A stretch of 64,000 nt of DNA from Bacillota bacterium (GCA_023396215.1 JAEWWW010000106.1:1-64000), one strand, 5' to 3'. Positions 51,303 to 60,333 are shown, counted from the first letter of the stretch. Translations and numbers: made by a program. Notes: generated from the sequence alone by a model not told the origin.

Positions 51303-51341
51303 GGCCCGCGTGTTGGCTTGTCCACACGCGGGTCGCTTTTG
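51303..51341 (+). terminator. Terminator after the LacI gene
   Basis: CCCGCGTGT (51305-51313) pairs with ACACGCGGG (51324-51332), followed by TCGCTTTT. Confidence 0.75.
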
Positions 51342-51511
51342 TTGGCTGGTAAATTGTTGTTTGATAGCGGGAACGCATTGGGTTATCTTCTTATTATTAG
51401 CATAAGTATCTCCGCAATATTGATGATAGCTTTGCAGTCCAACATTGAGCTTGGTTAAATAGCGCAGAGCGGACGAATGGTTTCATCCATCGGCTCTTGT
51501 TGTATAGCGAA

Positions 51512-51534
51512 AACCACTCGCTAGGCGAGTGGTT
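51512..51534. repeat. 10-bp perfect hairpin
   Basis: AACCACTCGC and GCGAGTGGTT flank TAG. No T-run follows. It lies about 80 bases before the malic enzyme remnant. Confidence 0.55.
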
Positions 51535-51612
51535 ACTGTCAGTTGAGGCGATAGCGTACGCTGGGCCTAGGATGATATTGCAGAGTTGTCAAGTGAAGAA
51601 GGGAGTAATGAT

Positions 51613-52680
51613 ATGGATTACAGCAAAGCCAGCTTAGAGCTATGCGAAAAAACCGCGGTAAGCTACAAATGGTATCTTTTGCATCAATTAAAACAAGGGA
51701 TGATTTAAGCACCGCATACACCCCTGGCGTTGCCGAACCCTGCCGCAAAATTCATGCCGATAAGGCTGATGCGTACAGGTATACCATTAAAGGTCATACC
51801 ATTTGCAGTGGTGTCGGACGGTACTGCCGTATTGGGTCTGGGGGACATTGGCCCTGAAGCTGCCATGCCGGTCATGGAGGGAAAATCAATTCTCTTCAAG
51901 GAGTTTGGCGATGTGGACGCTTTCCCAATCTGTCTTGATACCAAGGATGTCGATGAAATCGTAAAAACCGTGAAATATCTGGCCCCCACCTTTGGTGGCA
52001 TCAATCTGGAGGATATCTCCGCTCCCCACTGTTTTGGAATTGAGCGGAGACTCAAAGAGGAACTGGATATTCCTGTTTTTCATGACGACCAGCATGGAAC
52101 CGCCATCGTTGTTGCCGCCGGACTGATGAATGCACTCAAACTGGTGGGCAAAAAGATGGAGGATGCCAGCATCGTCATCAACGGCGCAGGTTCGGCCGGT
52201 ATTTCCATCGGCAGGCTGCTGTTGCAGCTTGATGTGGGCAACCTTGTGCTGGTAGACCGAAATGGTGCGCTGGCAGCAAGGGAGGAGTGGATAAATCCCG
52301 CACAGGCTGAAATGGCAACCCTCACCAACAGGCACAACGAGCACGGCGCCCTTGCCGATGTCATCAAAGGCAAGGATATTTTCATGGGCGTTTCCGCACC
52401 CAATGTACTTACTGCCGAGATGGTGTCCATCATGGCTGCCGATTCGATTGTGTTTGCAATGGCCAACCCTGTTCCCGAAATTATGCCGGATGAAGCAAAG
52501 CGGGGCGGGGCACGGGTGGTGGCCACCGGCCGCAGCGATTTCCCCAACCAAATCAATAACGTTCTGGTGTTCCCAGGCATCTTCCAAGGTGCTTTGACGG
52601 TGCAAGCCCGCGACATCACCGAAGAAATGAAGCTGGCAGCTTCCAAGAGTATTGCGGCTCTGGTTTCGGATTTGGTATGA
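51613..52680 (+). pseudogene. Malic enzyme, broken by two frameshifts and 3' truncated
   Basis: The protein pattern is that of NAD-malic enzyme: MDYSKASLELCEK, then TAYTPGVAEPCRKI, then AVVSDGTAVLGLGDIGPEAAMPVMEGK, FHDDQHGTAIVVAAGLMNAL and INGAGSAGISIGRLLL. An A is missing in the A-run at 51647-51652, which shifts the frame, and an extra T in the run at 51802-51804 restores it. Between them the first frame hits a stop. The C-terminus ends early (ALVSDLV) and runs straight into a transporter remnant, overlapping by ATGA. It would have decarboxylated malate to pyruvate. Sequencing error could explain the indels but not the missing 3' end. Confidence 0.85.
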
Positions 52681-53153
52681 TAGTAGCCAAGTTCATCCCC
52701 AGCATCCACGGTTATGCCTGGATGATTATGACCGTTGCAGTGGTTAAAATCCTTGGCGTTTTGCCCGAAGATTTTGAAATCTGCTGCTATCAGTGGTTCC
52801 AGTTTGTAATGAAGAACCTAACCGGCGTACTGTTGGTGGGTATCGGCATTTCCTATACTGACATTGGCCAGATTATTGCAGCCTTTATCCCTGCCTGTCT
52901 GCTACTCTGCTTCGTGGTGATTCTGGGTGCTATTCTGGGCGCCGGTCTTGTTGGCAAAATGGTTGGCTTCTATCCCATCGAGTCTTCCATCACTGCCGGT
53001 CTGTGTATGTCCAATATGGGCGGCACCGACGACGTTGCGGTTCTTTCGGCAGCCAACAGAATGGAACTCATGCCCTTCGCACAGATTTCATCCCGTATTG
53101 GTGGCGCATTCATGCTGTTGCTGGCCAGCTTCCTGCTGAACATCGTTCAATAA
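52677..53153 (+). pseudogene. 2-hydroxycarboxylate transporter, C-terminal remnant
   Basis: The frame codes 158 residues with about four membrane segments. It matches the C-terminal part of the 2HCT family (CitS/CimH/MalP type): WFQFVMKNLTGVLLVGIGISYTDI, then AGLCMSNMGGTDDVAVLSAANRMELMPFAQISSRIGG, the second GGxG-like loop of that family. The N-terminal 60% is missing; the join to the malic enzyme remnant looks like a deletion. Together they would have formed a malate uptake and decarboxylation pair. Confidence 0.8.
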
Positions 53154-53170
53154 AAATACTCCTCGTACCC

Positions 53171-53207
53171 AAAAGCTGCCGCATTCTGCTGGGTGCGGCA
53201 GCTTTTT
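53171..53207 (+). terminator. Terminator after 2HCT remnant
   Basis: GCTGCCGCA (53175-53183) pairs with TGCGGCAGC (53194-53202), followed by TTTTT. Confidence 0.85.
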
Positions 53208-53232
53208 GAACCGGCTTTAGGTAGGTGATATC

Positions 53233-54171
53233 TTGCAAAATCTCATCGTTGCGGCAGGGGTGGTTGCACCCCTGTTAATCTTAATTAGTCTGGGTGTGCT
53301 GGTGCGTCACATTGGCTTAGTGGACCGTCCCACCCTTGTCAAAATTGACGTCCTTAGCTTTCGCACCTTTATGCCTGCGCTGCTGTTCTATAATATTTAC
53401 ACCTCAGACCTTTCCAAAGATTTTAATGCCAAAATGGTAGCGTTTTACTCATCAGCCTGTTTGTCATTGTGGGGTTATCGGTGGTCATTGTCCCAAAACT
53501 GGAACCCAGAAACCCAAAACGGGCGGCCCTCTGTCAGGCCGTCATGCGAAGCAACTTCATCCTGTTTGGCGTTGCCATCACCGATTCCCTCTATGGGCCG
53601 GGTAATGCCAGCACGGTGTCTTTGCTCAGTGCCGTATTGATACCCGTCATGAATGCTATCGCTGTTATTCTGTTGGAATATTACCGGGGCGGCAATGTAA
53701 AACTTGGGGTCCTGCTGGTTTCGGTGTTAAAGAACCCTTTGGTTATTGCTTCTGCCTGTGGTCTGGTCACCCTCCTACTGGGGGTTACATTGCCCCCTGT
53801 AATACAACAGGTTATCAAAGATTTGGCCGGGGTCACCACACCCCCTTTGCTTTTTAACATTGGGCGGCTCCTTATCAATTGCGGGATTTCACAAAAATCG
53901 CCGCCAGCTTGCCATTGGCCTTACTGCCCGTATGGCCATTATACCCCTTGTGTTTTTAACCCTTTTGGTGCTGTTGGGCTTTCGCCAGATGAACCTGACT
54001 GCCCTGATAATGATGTTTGCAGCCCCAATCGCTGTTTCTACCTTTACCATGGCGCAGCAGATGGGGGCAGACGGTGAGTTGGCAGGCCAGCTGGTGGCAG
54101 GCTCCACACTGCTTTCGGTGTTTACCATCTTTGTGTTTACCTTTGTCTTTAAGACACTGGGGGTTTTATAG
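53233..54171 (+). pseudogene. AEC family permease, two frameshifts
   Basis: The three overlapping frames join into one auxin-efflux-carrier-type permease of about 312 aa with ten membrane segments. The first part opens QNLIVAAGVVAPLLILISLG and RTFMPALLFYNIY. The second continues FVIVGLSVVIVPKLEPRN and LKNPLVIASACGLV. The third is GGSLSIAGF through FVFTFVFKTLGVL. One T is missing at 53443-53446 and one G is extra at 53862-53864, so the frame is lost then restored. AEC permeases export or exchange organic acids, such as malate in malolactic clusters, which fits the neighbouring malic enzyme. The start is a TTG after GTAGGTG. Confidence 0.82.
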
Positions 54172-54198
54172 AATACCCTTTAGGCAAAGATACATAAT

Positions 54199-54235
54199 AA
54201 AAAGTCTGATTTCGTTGCCCGAAACCAGACTTTTT
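54199..54235. terminator. Bidirectional terminator
   Basis: AAAAAGTCTG(A)TTTCG pairs with CGAAACCAGACTTTTT around a short loop, closing both the AEC remnant (plus) and the dehydrogenase gene (minus). Confidence 0.85.
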
Positions 54236-54243
54236 ATTTGCTA

Positions 54244-55206
54244 TTATTTGCGATAACCGGTGCTGCGGTTTACCATACTGCGCATCGGTGCGCCTGCATA
54301 ATAATGCCCCAGATTTTCTGTCGCAATAGCCACAATGCGGTCAAGGGTTGCCGCCAGATGGAACTTCCCGGCCACATGGGGGGTGAGTATCACATTACCA
54401 TAGCTCCACAACCGATGGTCAGCGGGCAGGGGCTCCGGCTCGGTCACATCGATACAGGCGCCCCACAGCTTGCCCTGGTCCAGTGCACGGCAAAGGGCAT
54501 CGGTATCCACCACGTTGCCGCGGCCCACATTGATGATGACAGAATCCTGTTTCATCAACCCAAAGCGGCGGTCATCAAACATATGGTGGGTGTCTTGGGT
54601 GCCCGGTACGCTGATGGCCACCACATCCGCTCTGGGCAGCAGATCATCCAACGCATCTGCAGAATAAAGCTCGTCCAGGTAAGCGGGCTTTTCGCTTTGG
54701 GTACGGCGTATGCCAATGGTGGTGGCGCCCATTGCCTTAACCTTGCGGGCAAAATCCCCGCCAATATCACCCAAACCCACCACCAAAATGGTGGCCCCCT
54801 CGATGGAGCGTACCGCCCCCATTTCCTGCCACAGGTTCTGACGCTGATTGTCCCGATAAAGGTGCAGCTTGCGGTTGAGACTCATCAGTGCCGCAACCAT
54901 GTATTCCGAAACGCTCAAGCCGTAGGCGCCGGTGGCGTTGGTCAGTTGCACCTCCAGAGGCAGCACATCGCTGCGATAATAGGGGTCGGCACCTGCCGAA
55001 TTCAGCTGCATCCACCGCAGGTTGGGGGCATCCTTTAGTAAAGCGGGGGTCACATTGCCGATGATGACCTCGGCCTGCTGCACCTGCTGCTGGGTGGCGC
55101 TGCTGTAGCTTTCGTAGGTAAACTCCGCCTGGGGTGCAGCAGCTTCCAGTGTGCTGCGCTGCTGCTCATTCACAGGAACTACCACCAGCACCTTCGTCTT
55201 GCTCAT
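54244..55206 (-). CDS. D-2-hydroxyacid dehydrogenase
   Basis: At 320 aa, the NAD-binding fold has VVGLGDIGGDFARKVKAMG (about 140-158). The catalytic Arg lies in INVGRGNVVDTDAL, the Glu in DVTEPEPLP and the His in LTPHVAG. These are the residues of the D-2-hydroxyacid dehydrogenase family, reducing 2-keto acids or oxidising D-2-hydroxy acids with NAD(P). The N-terminal domain is shorter than in D-lactate dehydrogenase. It lies alone on the minus strand; a link to the LarA/ABC operon is possible but not shown. Confidence 0.92.
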   Translation of the reverse strand: MSKTKVLVVVPVNEQQRSTLEAAAPQAEFTYESYSSATQQQVQQAEVIIGNVTPALLKDAPNLRWMQLNSAGADPYYRSDVLPLEVQLTNATGAYGLSVSEYMVAALMSLNRKLHLYRDNQRQNLWQEMGAVRSIEGATILVVGLGDIGGDFARKVKAMGATTIGIRRTQSEKPAYLDELYSADALDDLLPRADVVAISVPGTQDTHHMFDDRRFGLMKQDSVIINVGRGNVVDTDALCRALDQGKLWGACIDVTEPEPLPADHRLWSYGNVILTPHVAGKFHLAATLDRIVAIATENLGHYYAGAPMRSMVNRSTGYRK

Positions 55207-55293
55207 GAATTTACACCTCTCTTATGAATGTAGACTAATTTATCGTTGGTTAGATAAAAATCTTTCCAACTACAGTATAGCATAGGTAAAATT

Positions 55294-55333
55294 ATAGCAA
55301 CAGCCCTCTGCATCCGCAGAGGGCTGTTGCTAT
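55294..55333. terminator. 18-bp perfect hairpin
   Basis: ATAGCAACAGCCCTCTGC and its complement flank ATCC. On the minus strand AATTTTACC follows. It probably ends the YIEGIA transcript, whose last gene stops at 55497, or insulates it from the dehydrogenase gene. Confidence 0.6.
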
Positions 55334-55496
55334 ATCATCGAATTCAGTTTTTTGAATTGAGTGAGTGAACTTTGCGTTGATGCAGTACAGCCCACTGCAC
55401 TGTCTTTTGGTACGCTGGGGAAGAAGATTATGTTGCCGTATCCTCCAGTTGTCAGCTCCATGCTTTCTACCCCTTTTATTATTTTCGGGTATAGTA

Positions 55497-55679
55497 TCAT
55501 TGATTTCTTCGCGCAACAATATGATCGCCATTTTTCATCTGAAGAACATTTGCCTCAAATGTCTCTGCAACAACTTCGAGAAATTGTTGGCGGTCTTCAT
55601 CATTGGGCATATTGAGAACCAACGGATTCCCGGTAATTACCCTGTTGGGGCAATCTGTGATGTACAGCAGAATTTCCAC
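55497..55679 (-). CDS. Small partner of the YIEGIA protein, 60 aa
   Basis: The GTG at 55679 stands 6 bases after GGAGGTAA and directly follows the stop of the YIEGIA gene; the longer frame to 55763 overlaps that gene and is not credible. The protein begins VEILLYITDCPNRVITGNP and ends IVARRNQ. It is small, soluble and mixed alpha/beta. Its position matches what I recall as the capping-complex subunit that accompanies YIEGIA proteins in spore-formers; identity is by context. Confidence 0.6.
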   Translation of the reverse strand: MEILLYITDCPNRVITGNPLVLNMPNDEDRQQFLEVVAETFEANVLQMKNGDHIVARRNQ

Positions 55680-55683
55680 GCTG

Positions 55684-56577
55684 TTACCTCCTGCGCGACC
55701 GCTTGCGAACGCTCTCGAGAATCGGTGTGCTGCGTACTGCGGCCAGTATTTTTTCTTTATCATTTATGATGGGCACAAAAGCAATCACGATTCGGCCATC
55801 GGAAAGACTGCGTCTTGTGAACAACAATTCTTTGGTGCCGAAGGAACGGGCGGCGTCATAAAGGATAGCGGTACGCTGCCCGTCGTTTTCAAGGGTGAGC
55901 CGCTGCTTTTCCGACTTTGGTGTTGCAACCAAAGCCACCCCCTGTTCCATAAAAAGCGTTTTTCTCTTTTCCAAGCCCAGCATAGCGGTAACCCAGATTC
56001 CATCAACATACAGTTCGGAGCCCCTGATATCAACCTCCCCAAAATGAAGCGTGCAGATATCGCCGATACATTTCCCCTTTGTAAAATGCACCATAAAGCT
56101 TATTATGGCGGAGCCGGCTATAAGCGCCGTAGTTGCATTGAGCCAAATTTTCTCGCTCTCGGCAAGATAGAGCGCCAAAACAGTACCCAACGACGTCAAT
56201 AAGCAGATATAGTTTCTGGCTTCAAAGGTTTTGGCGATACCGTCAATATATGCGCTACCGCGCGGTGCAAAGCCCACGGGGTCAATCTGTTCCAGGCTTT
56301 CCTGAATCTGTTTTCGAATATCCCGAAAATGCTGAACGGCCAGCATTAAAAAGGTGACCGCCGCAAGGTCGTTGGTCAGCAGTGCGGGGATAGCGACAGA
56401 ACCAAGGCTTGCTGCAAAAAATCCGGTGACAAGGTTAATAAAATAGCTATTGGGATAGCTGGGAACCTGCCGAGAATCAATGCGCAGGGTAATAAAACGG
56501 GCTACAGTGCCCATGAGAATACCCAATAGTATACGCATCAGTGTAACAATTGAAATAACTTCGGGTCCTGAAGCCAT
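55684..56577 (-). CDS. YIEGIA family membrane protein
   Basis: The ATG at 56577 has AGGAGGTG 6 bases upstream. It gives 297 aa. Several membrane segments occupy about 10-95 and 120-165, with the family motif in the form YIDGIAKTFEARNY (about 110-123). A cytoplasmic or lumenal domain of about 130 residues follows. YIEGIA proteins occur in endospore-forming Firmicutes, and their exact role is not settled. Co-encoded with the 60-aa partner. The C-terminus is basic (RKRSRRR). Confidence 0.8.
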   Translation of the reverse strand: MASGPEVISIVTLMRILLGILMGTVARFITLRIDSRQVPSYPNSYFINLVTGFFAASLGSVAIPALLTNDLAAVTFLMLAVQHFRDIRKQIQESLEQIDPVGFAPRGSAYIDGIAKTFEARNYICLLTSLGTVLALYLAESEKIWLNATTALIAGSAIISFMVHFTKGKCIGDICTLHFGEVDIRGSELYVDGIWVTAMLGLEKRKTLFMEQGVALVATPKSEKQRLTLENDGQRTAILYDAARSFGTKELLFTRRSLSDGRIVIAFVPIINDKEKILAAVRSTPILESVRKRSRRR

Positions 56578-57005
56578 GGAGTCCACCTCCTAAGCTGCAT
56601 ATCGATTGGTTTGGTAATTATCGGGGTTGTCACGATATACACATCCACATGTATAATATTTCTTTTTTATATTCTATTTATCCCCACCAAAGAAATGGCG
56701 CATTGAAAATGTTAACGAATGGCCGGTAATCCGAATAAAATCGCCTTATTCCAATACTTTTAAACAATGCAGGAAATACTAAGAAAAGCACATAGACGCC
56801 TTGGCAGCATTGATAAGGCAGGTGGAGGGCCAAGCCCTTACAAACAAGCCCGGATGGAATTGATTAAAACCGGCAGATTTGATGCCACCGATACCATATT
56901 GTATACGCTGTCCCTGAGCGAAGGGGGCACGCTTATTCCATTGTTGACAAGAAGCCTGATAACTGCATCAAGGTAGTCCTAAAGCCTTAGAAAGGAGAAG
57001 ATTCC
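56578..57005. other. Intergenic region between YIEGIA and SDR genes
   Basis: Divergent gap of 428 bases. A 69-codon plus-strand frame (56767-56976) has no ribosome site and is not accepted. Near the SDR gene AAAGGAG (56991-56997) is its ribosome site. I see no clear promoter pair. Confidence 0.4.
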
Positions 57006-57866
57006 ATGCAACCACAACCACACAACACCTTTCCGCCTCAGCATCAAAACCGCCAGCCCGGCCGGGAGGCGGAAATGAATCCCCCGCCGCAATACGATAA
57101 TCCGGCCTATAAGGCATCGGGAAAACTGCTGGGGAAAAAAGCGCTGATTACGGGCGGAGACAGCGGGATCGGTCGCGCTGTCGCCGTGGCGTATGCCAAA
57201 GAAGGGGCCGACGTGGCAATCGTCCATCTCTGTGAAAACAGCGACGCCCAGCAAGCGATTAAAGCAATAGAAAACCTGGGCCGAAAATGTGCCGCCATTC
57301 AGAGTGACCTCCGGGTAGAGGAAAATGCAGCGCAGGCAATAACGCAGGCTGTCTCTCAGCTTGGCGGAATTGATATTCTGGTTAACAACGCCGCGGTACA
57401 GTATCCGCAAAACAGCATACTCGATATTACAAAAGAGCAGCTTGTAACCACATTTGAAAGCAACTTTTTTTCCTGCTTCTATATGACAAAAGCGGCGCTG
57501 CCGCACCTATCCAAGGGCGGCTCTATCATCAACACAGCCTCTATTACAGCCTTTGAAGGCAAGCCGACATTGATTGATTACTCTGCCACTAAGGGGGCTG
57601 TTGTCTCTTTTACACGGTCTATGGCCCTTTCTCTGATGGAAATGGGCGTTCGTGTCAATGCCGTTGCGCCCGGGCCGGTCTGGACGCCCCTGATTGTATC
57701 CAGCTTCTCCCCCGAGGAGGTACAGACCTTTGGCTCTACCAGCCCAATGCAAAGAGCGGCGCAGCCCTATGAATTGGCGCCGGTTTATGTCTTTTTAGCC
57801 TGTGAGGATTCCTCGAATATATCCGGTCAGGTCTTTCATGTAAACAGCGGAACGATTATTAACTAG
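57006..57866 (+). CDS. SDR family oxidoreductase, general-stress type
   Basis: At 286 aa with an N-terminal Pro/Gln-rich extension of about 40 residues (MQPQPHNTFPPQHQNRQPG), as in YhdF/YghA-type proteins. The cofactor motif is ALITGGDSGIGRAVAVAYAKEG, then ILVNNAAVQYP. The catalytic Ser/Tyr/Lys appear in INTASITAF and YSATKGA. VNAVAPGPVWTPL is the C-terminal family motif. It reduces an unknown aldehyde or ketone with NAD(P)H and is related to stress proteins such as GsP39. Confidence 0.92.
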   Translation: MQPQPHNTFPPQHQNRQPGREAEMNPPPQYDNPAYKASGKLLGKKALITGGDSGIGRAVAVAYAKEGADVAIVHLCENSDAQQAIKAIENLGRKCAAIQSDLRVEENAAQAITQAVSQLGGIDILVNNAAVQYPQNSILDITKEQLVTTFESNFFSCFYMTKAALPHLSKGGSIINTASITAFEGKPTLIDYSATKGAVVSFTRSMALSLMEMGVRVNAVAPGPVWTPLIVSSFSPEEVQTFGSTSPMQRAAQPYELAPVYVFLACEDSSNISGQVFHVNSGTIIN

Positions 57867-57888
57867 ACGGAGTTAACTGAGCTATAAT

Positions 57889-57923
57889 AAAAAGATTTCC
57901 TGCATCTTGCAGGAAATCTTTTT
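57889..57923. terminator. Bidirectional terminator
   Basis: AAAAAGATTTCCTGCA and TGCAGGAAATCTTTTT enclose TCT. It closes the SDR gene (plus) and the hydroxylase operon (minus). Confidence 0.88.
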
Positions 57924-58398
57924 ATTGCCTCTTGTTATACATGCTCTGCACCGCCTTGCGGATTTCCTGATAGCTGGTGCAGCGGCAGAGGTTGGATTGA
58001 AGCCATTCCTCAATCACATATTCCTCCGGCATGGTGGGGTGTTGCATCTGCATCGCGTGGCAGACCATTAAAAATCCGGAGGTGCAGTAGCCGCACTGAA
58101 ACGCGTTTTCCTCCACAAAGGCCTTTTGGACTTCGGAAATTCCCTCCAAACCCTCCACCGTCAACAGAACATGCCCTTGCGCCTCCACGGCAAGCACCAG
58201 GCAAGCTTTTGCGGGCCAGCCGTCCATAATGATGGTGCATGCGCCGCAATCGCCGTTCTTGCAACCGGGCTTTGCCGCGGTCAGGCCAAGCTGTTCCCGA
58301 AGCACGTCCAGCAACAGGTCGGAAGGGCGTACCGCAAGCTCCTGTAGTTCTCCATTGATATTGAGTGCTATTACGGTTTTCCCCTCATACCTGACCAT
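57922..58398 (-). CDS. Molybdenum hydroxylase iron-sulfur subunit (XdhC/CoxS type)
   Basis: The ATG at 58398 gives 158 aa and overlaps the end of the flavin subunit gene by 14 bases. The plant-ferredoxin [2Fe-2S] motif CKNGDCGACTI (about 45-55, with a later Cys) and the second cluster motif (QCGYCTSGF and NLCRCTSYQ) are complete. It passes electrons from the molybdenum site to FAD in enzymes such as xanthine dehydrogenase. It is the last gene of a three-gene unit whose first gene is truncated, so it has probably lost its partner. Confidence 0.92.
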   Translation of the reverse strand: MVRYEGKTVIALNINGELQELAVRPSDLLLDVLREQLGLTAAKPGCKNGDCGACTIIMDGWPAKACLVLAVEAQGHVLLTVEGLEGISEVQKAFVEENAFQCGYCTSGFLMVCHAMQMQHPTMPEEYVIEEWLQSNLCRCTSYQEIRKAVQSMYNKRQ

Positions 58399-59224
58399 TT
58401 TCAATCTCCTCCAAAAGCGCCTCAACCATATTTCTGAAAACGAACATCCGGTATTCCCCGGAGCCTTCCACATCACTGTAGGCCGGTTCGGGCAATAGAG
58501 CTCCCACTTTTTCCGCGCGGTTGGCGCAGGATAGCGAGCGGTCGTTTAAAACGGCCTCTATCTGCGTGCTTCGAAAGGGATAAGAGCAGACGCCGGAGAA
58601 CGCGGCCCGGAGATAATTATCCTGAAAAATTGCGGCCATGCTCACAAGAGGATAATCTATTTTTTCATTGGCCGTGCGTTTTACATGAAAATGCGGCGCC
58701 CTCAATACCCGGTCCGGTATGTGCAGCTGTACGATGAATTCATCGGGATTTCGCTGCACGCGTCCTTGAAAAACATTTTGAAAAGGCAGTGTGCGCAATC
58801 CCCGGCTTCCAAACAGTGTGATGGACGCATCTGCAAGCAGCAGCGGCAGGCTGGTTTCCCTGTAAATAATAGTTCCGCACAGATTGCCGCCCAATGTGAT
58901 TCTGCATTGGTTGGTATGGTCTGCAATCCTCCCGCATGCCAAGGTAAGCAGCGGGAATAGCCTTGCTTCCTTGATTTGGTTCAGGGTACATACCGAGCCT
59001 ATGTGCAGCCCCTCGTGGTCTAGGGATAAAAGCATGCACTCCGGAATTCTCTTTATATCAATAACGGCGCCGGGGCGGATGCTTCCGGCTCTGGCCATGG
59101 TAATAATTTCGCTGCCTCCGGCGTAATAAACAGGATTTTTCCCCTCGGCCTGTAACCGGCAAAAAGCCTCATAAGCTTCTTTCAGCGTATCCGGACGGCA
59201 ATATATAAAGTCAAATGGGATCAT
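58385..59224 (-). CDS. Molybdenum hydroxylase FAD subunit (XdhB/CoxM type)
   Basis: At 279 aa. The FAD-binding motifs are present as YYAGGSEIITMARAG (the AGGT-type loop, about 33-47) and ITLGGNLCGTIIY (the second glycine motif, about 108-120). The C-terminal CO_deh_flav_C domain ends the protein. The start (AAAGGAGG upstream) overlaps the end of the truncated large subunit by 14 bases. It would transfer electrons to NAD. Confidence 0.9.
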   Translation of the reverse strand: MIPFDFIYCRPDTLKEAYEAFCRLQAEGKNPVYYAGGSEIITMARAGSIRPGAVIDIKRIPECMLLSLDHEGLHIGSVCTLNQIKEARLFPLLTLACGRIADHTNQCRITLGGNLCGTIIYRETSLPLLLADASITLFGSRGLRTLPFQNVFQGRVQRNPDEFIVQLHIPDRVLRAPHFHVKRTANEKIDYPLVSMAAIFQDNYLRAAFSGVCSYPFRSTQIEAVLNDRSLSCANRAEKVGALLPEPAYSDVEGSGEYRMFVFRNMVEALLEEIENGQV

Positions 59225-60303
59225 TGACGTCCTCCTTTACCGTTTTCCAAATCCGCTCCGGCGTAAGTGGCAAAAATAAAAAATCCTTTCCAAACGCTGC
59301 GGAAAGCGCATTGCCCAATGCGGCGGGAATACCGATAATACCATGCTCGGCATAGCTGCGAACACCGTAGGGAGAGGTTGTTTCAGGTGTTTCCACAAAG
59401 TCGACACGGCAATCCGGATCCTGCCCAATGTGTAAGAGCTTATATGTGCGCAGATTGGGCGCTTGGGGGATACCCCTCTCGTTATAAGAAAATGCTTCCC
59501 GGCTGGCCAGGCTGACACCCATGGACATACCGCCTGCAATCACCGCACGCATCAACTCCGGGTTGATTGCCTTTCCGACATCCATTACTGTGGATGCAGA
59601 GATAATGCGGTATGAAAAGGTTTTTAGATCTGCCTCTACTTCCATAACCTGTGCGCCAAGGGTCCAGGCCGGCCCGGTTTTTCCTTGGCCGGTCTGCGGA
59701 TTAAGCTGGCTTAATCCTTTAAGCATAAAGCCGCCGCGTCCCAGAGCGGGCTCTCCAATCGACTCACCTGTTGTGGATTTATACCCCTGCACAATATCCT
59801 TAAAGGCAATAAATTTGTCTGGGTTCTTTTTTGAAAATACGCGCCCGTTGGAAACCTCGATTTCCTCGGTCCCGCACCCCAAAGCCTGCGCCCCATTTTG
59901 ACACAGCTGCCCGATTAAATCATCTGCCGCGCGCATCACCGCGTGCCCCGCCATATGCTCGGTCAGGCTGGCAACGGTTTTCCAGTGCTCCGGGGCCGTT
60001 TGGGTATCCACAGGCATAACCACATGCACCTGGTCTGGGTCAATGCTCAACCGTTCGGCCAAAATCAGCGCCAGATTGGTTTGCCCACCCGAGCCCATTT
60101 CCACAACGCCGGTGTTCAGGTTAACGCTTCCGTCCGGATTAAAGGTAATCATAGCTCCGGAGATTGCGTCGGTAGGAGGATTCTCGGTTTTCCAGAAACA
60201 GGCCACACCCTTTGTGCGCACGGTATTTTGCTTAATTTCCGTGGGTTTTCCGCCGTCCCACTTAGAAAGCGATCTTACTTTATTCAGGCATTCGGTCAGA
60301 TTA
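59211..60303 (-). pseudogene. Molybdenum hydroxylase large subunit, 5' half missing
   Basis: The frame codes the C-terminal half (about 360 residues) of the molybdopterin subunit: VACFWKTENPPTDAISGA, VVEMGSGGQTNLALILAERL, the TAPEHWKTVASLT segment and the late family boxes such as GRGGFMLKGLSQ. Homology-like sequence continues upstream of the first GTG (60221) as NLTECLNKVRS. It stops exactly at a tRNA 3' fragment, where a TGA appears. The first half, with the first molybdopterin-binding domain, is not here. The enzyme cannot be assembled from this locus. Confidence 0.85.
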
Positions 60304-60333
60304 TCCGGAGTTCAAATCTCCGGAGAGTCACCA
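60303..60333 (+). pseudogene. Second tRNA 3' fragment (attachment-like junction)
   Basis: T stem CGGAG (60306-60310), T loop TTCAAAT, stem CTCCG, acceptor 3' strand GAGAGTC, A and CCA (60331-60333) are visible, but no anticodon arm. The last 30 bases match the tRNA-Lys fragment at 30999-31028 with three differences. It abuts the truncated hydroxylase gene on its left. The tRNA species cannot be read. Confidence 0.75.

Larger units (their letters stand above)
51227..51612. other. Intergenic region after the LacI gene
   Basis: Besides the regulator's terminator (51303-51341) it holds a 10-bp perfect hairpin (51512-51534). The flanking sequence (about 51470-51511) has phrases like those near 48600. 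No gene is seen. Confidence 0.5.

Noticed and set aside
56767..56976. 69-codon plus-strand frame upstream of the SDR gene
   Set aside because: No ribosome site and no recognisable features; could be real but not supported.
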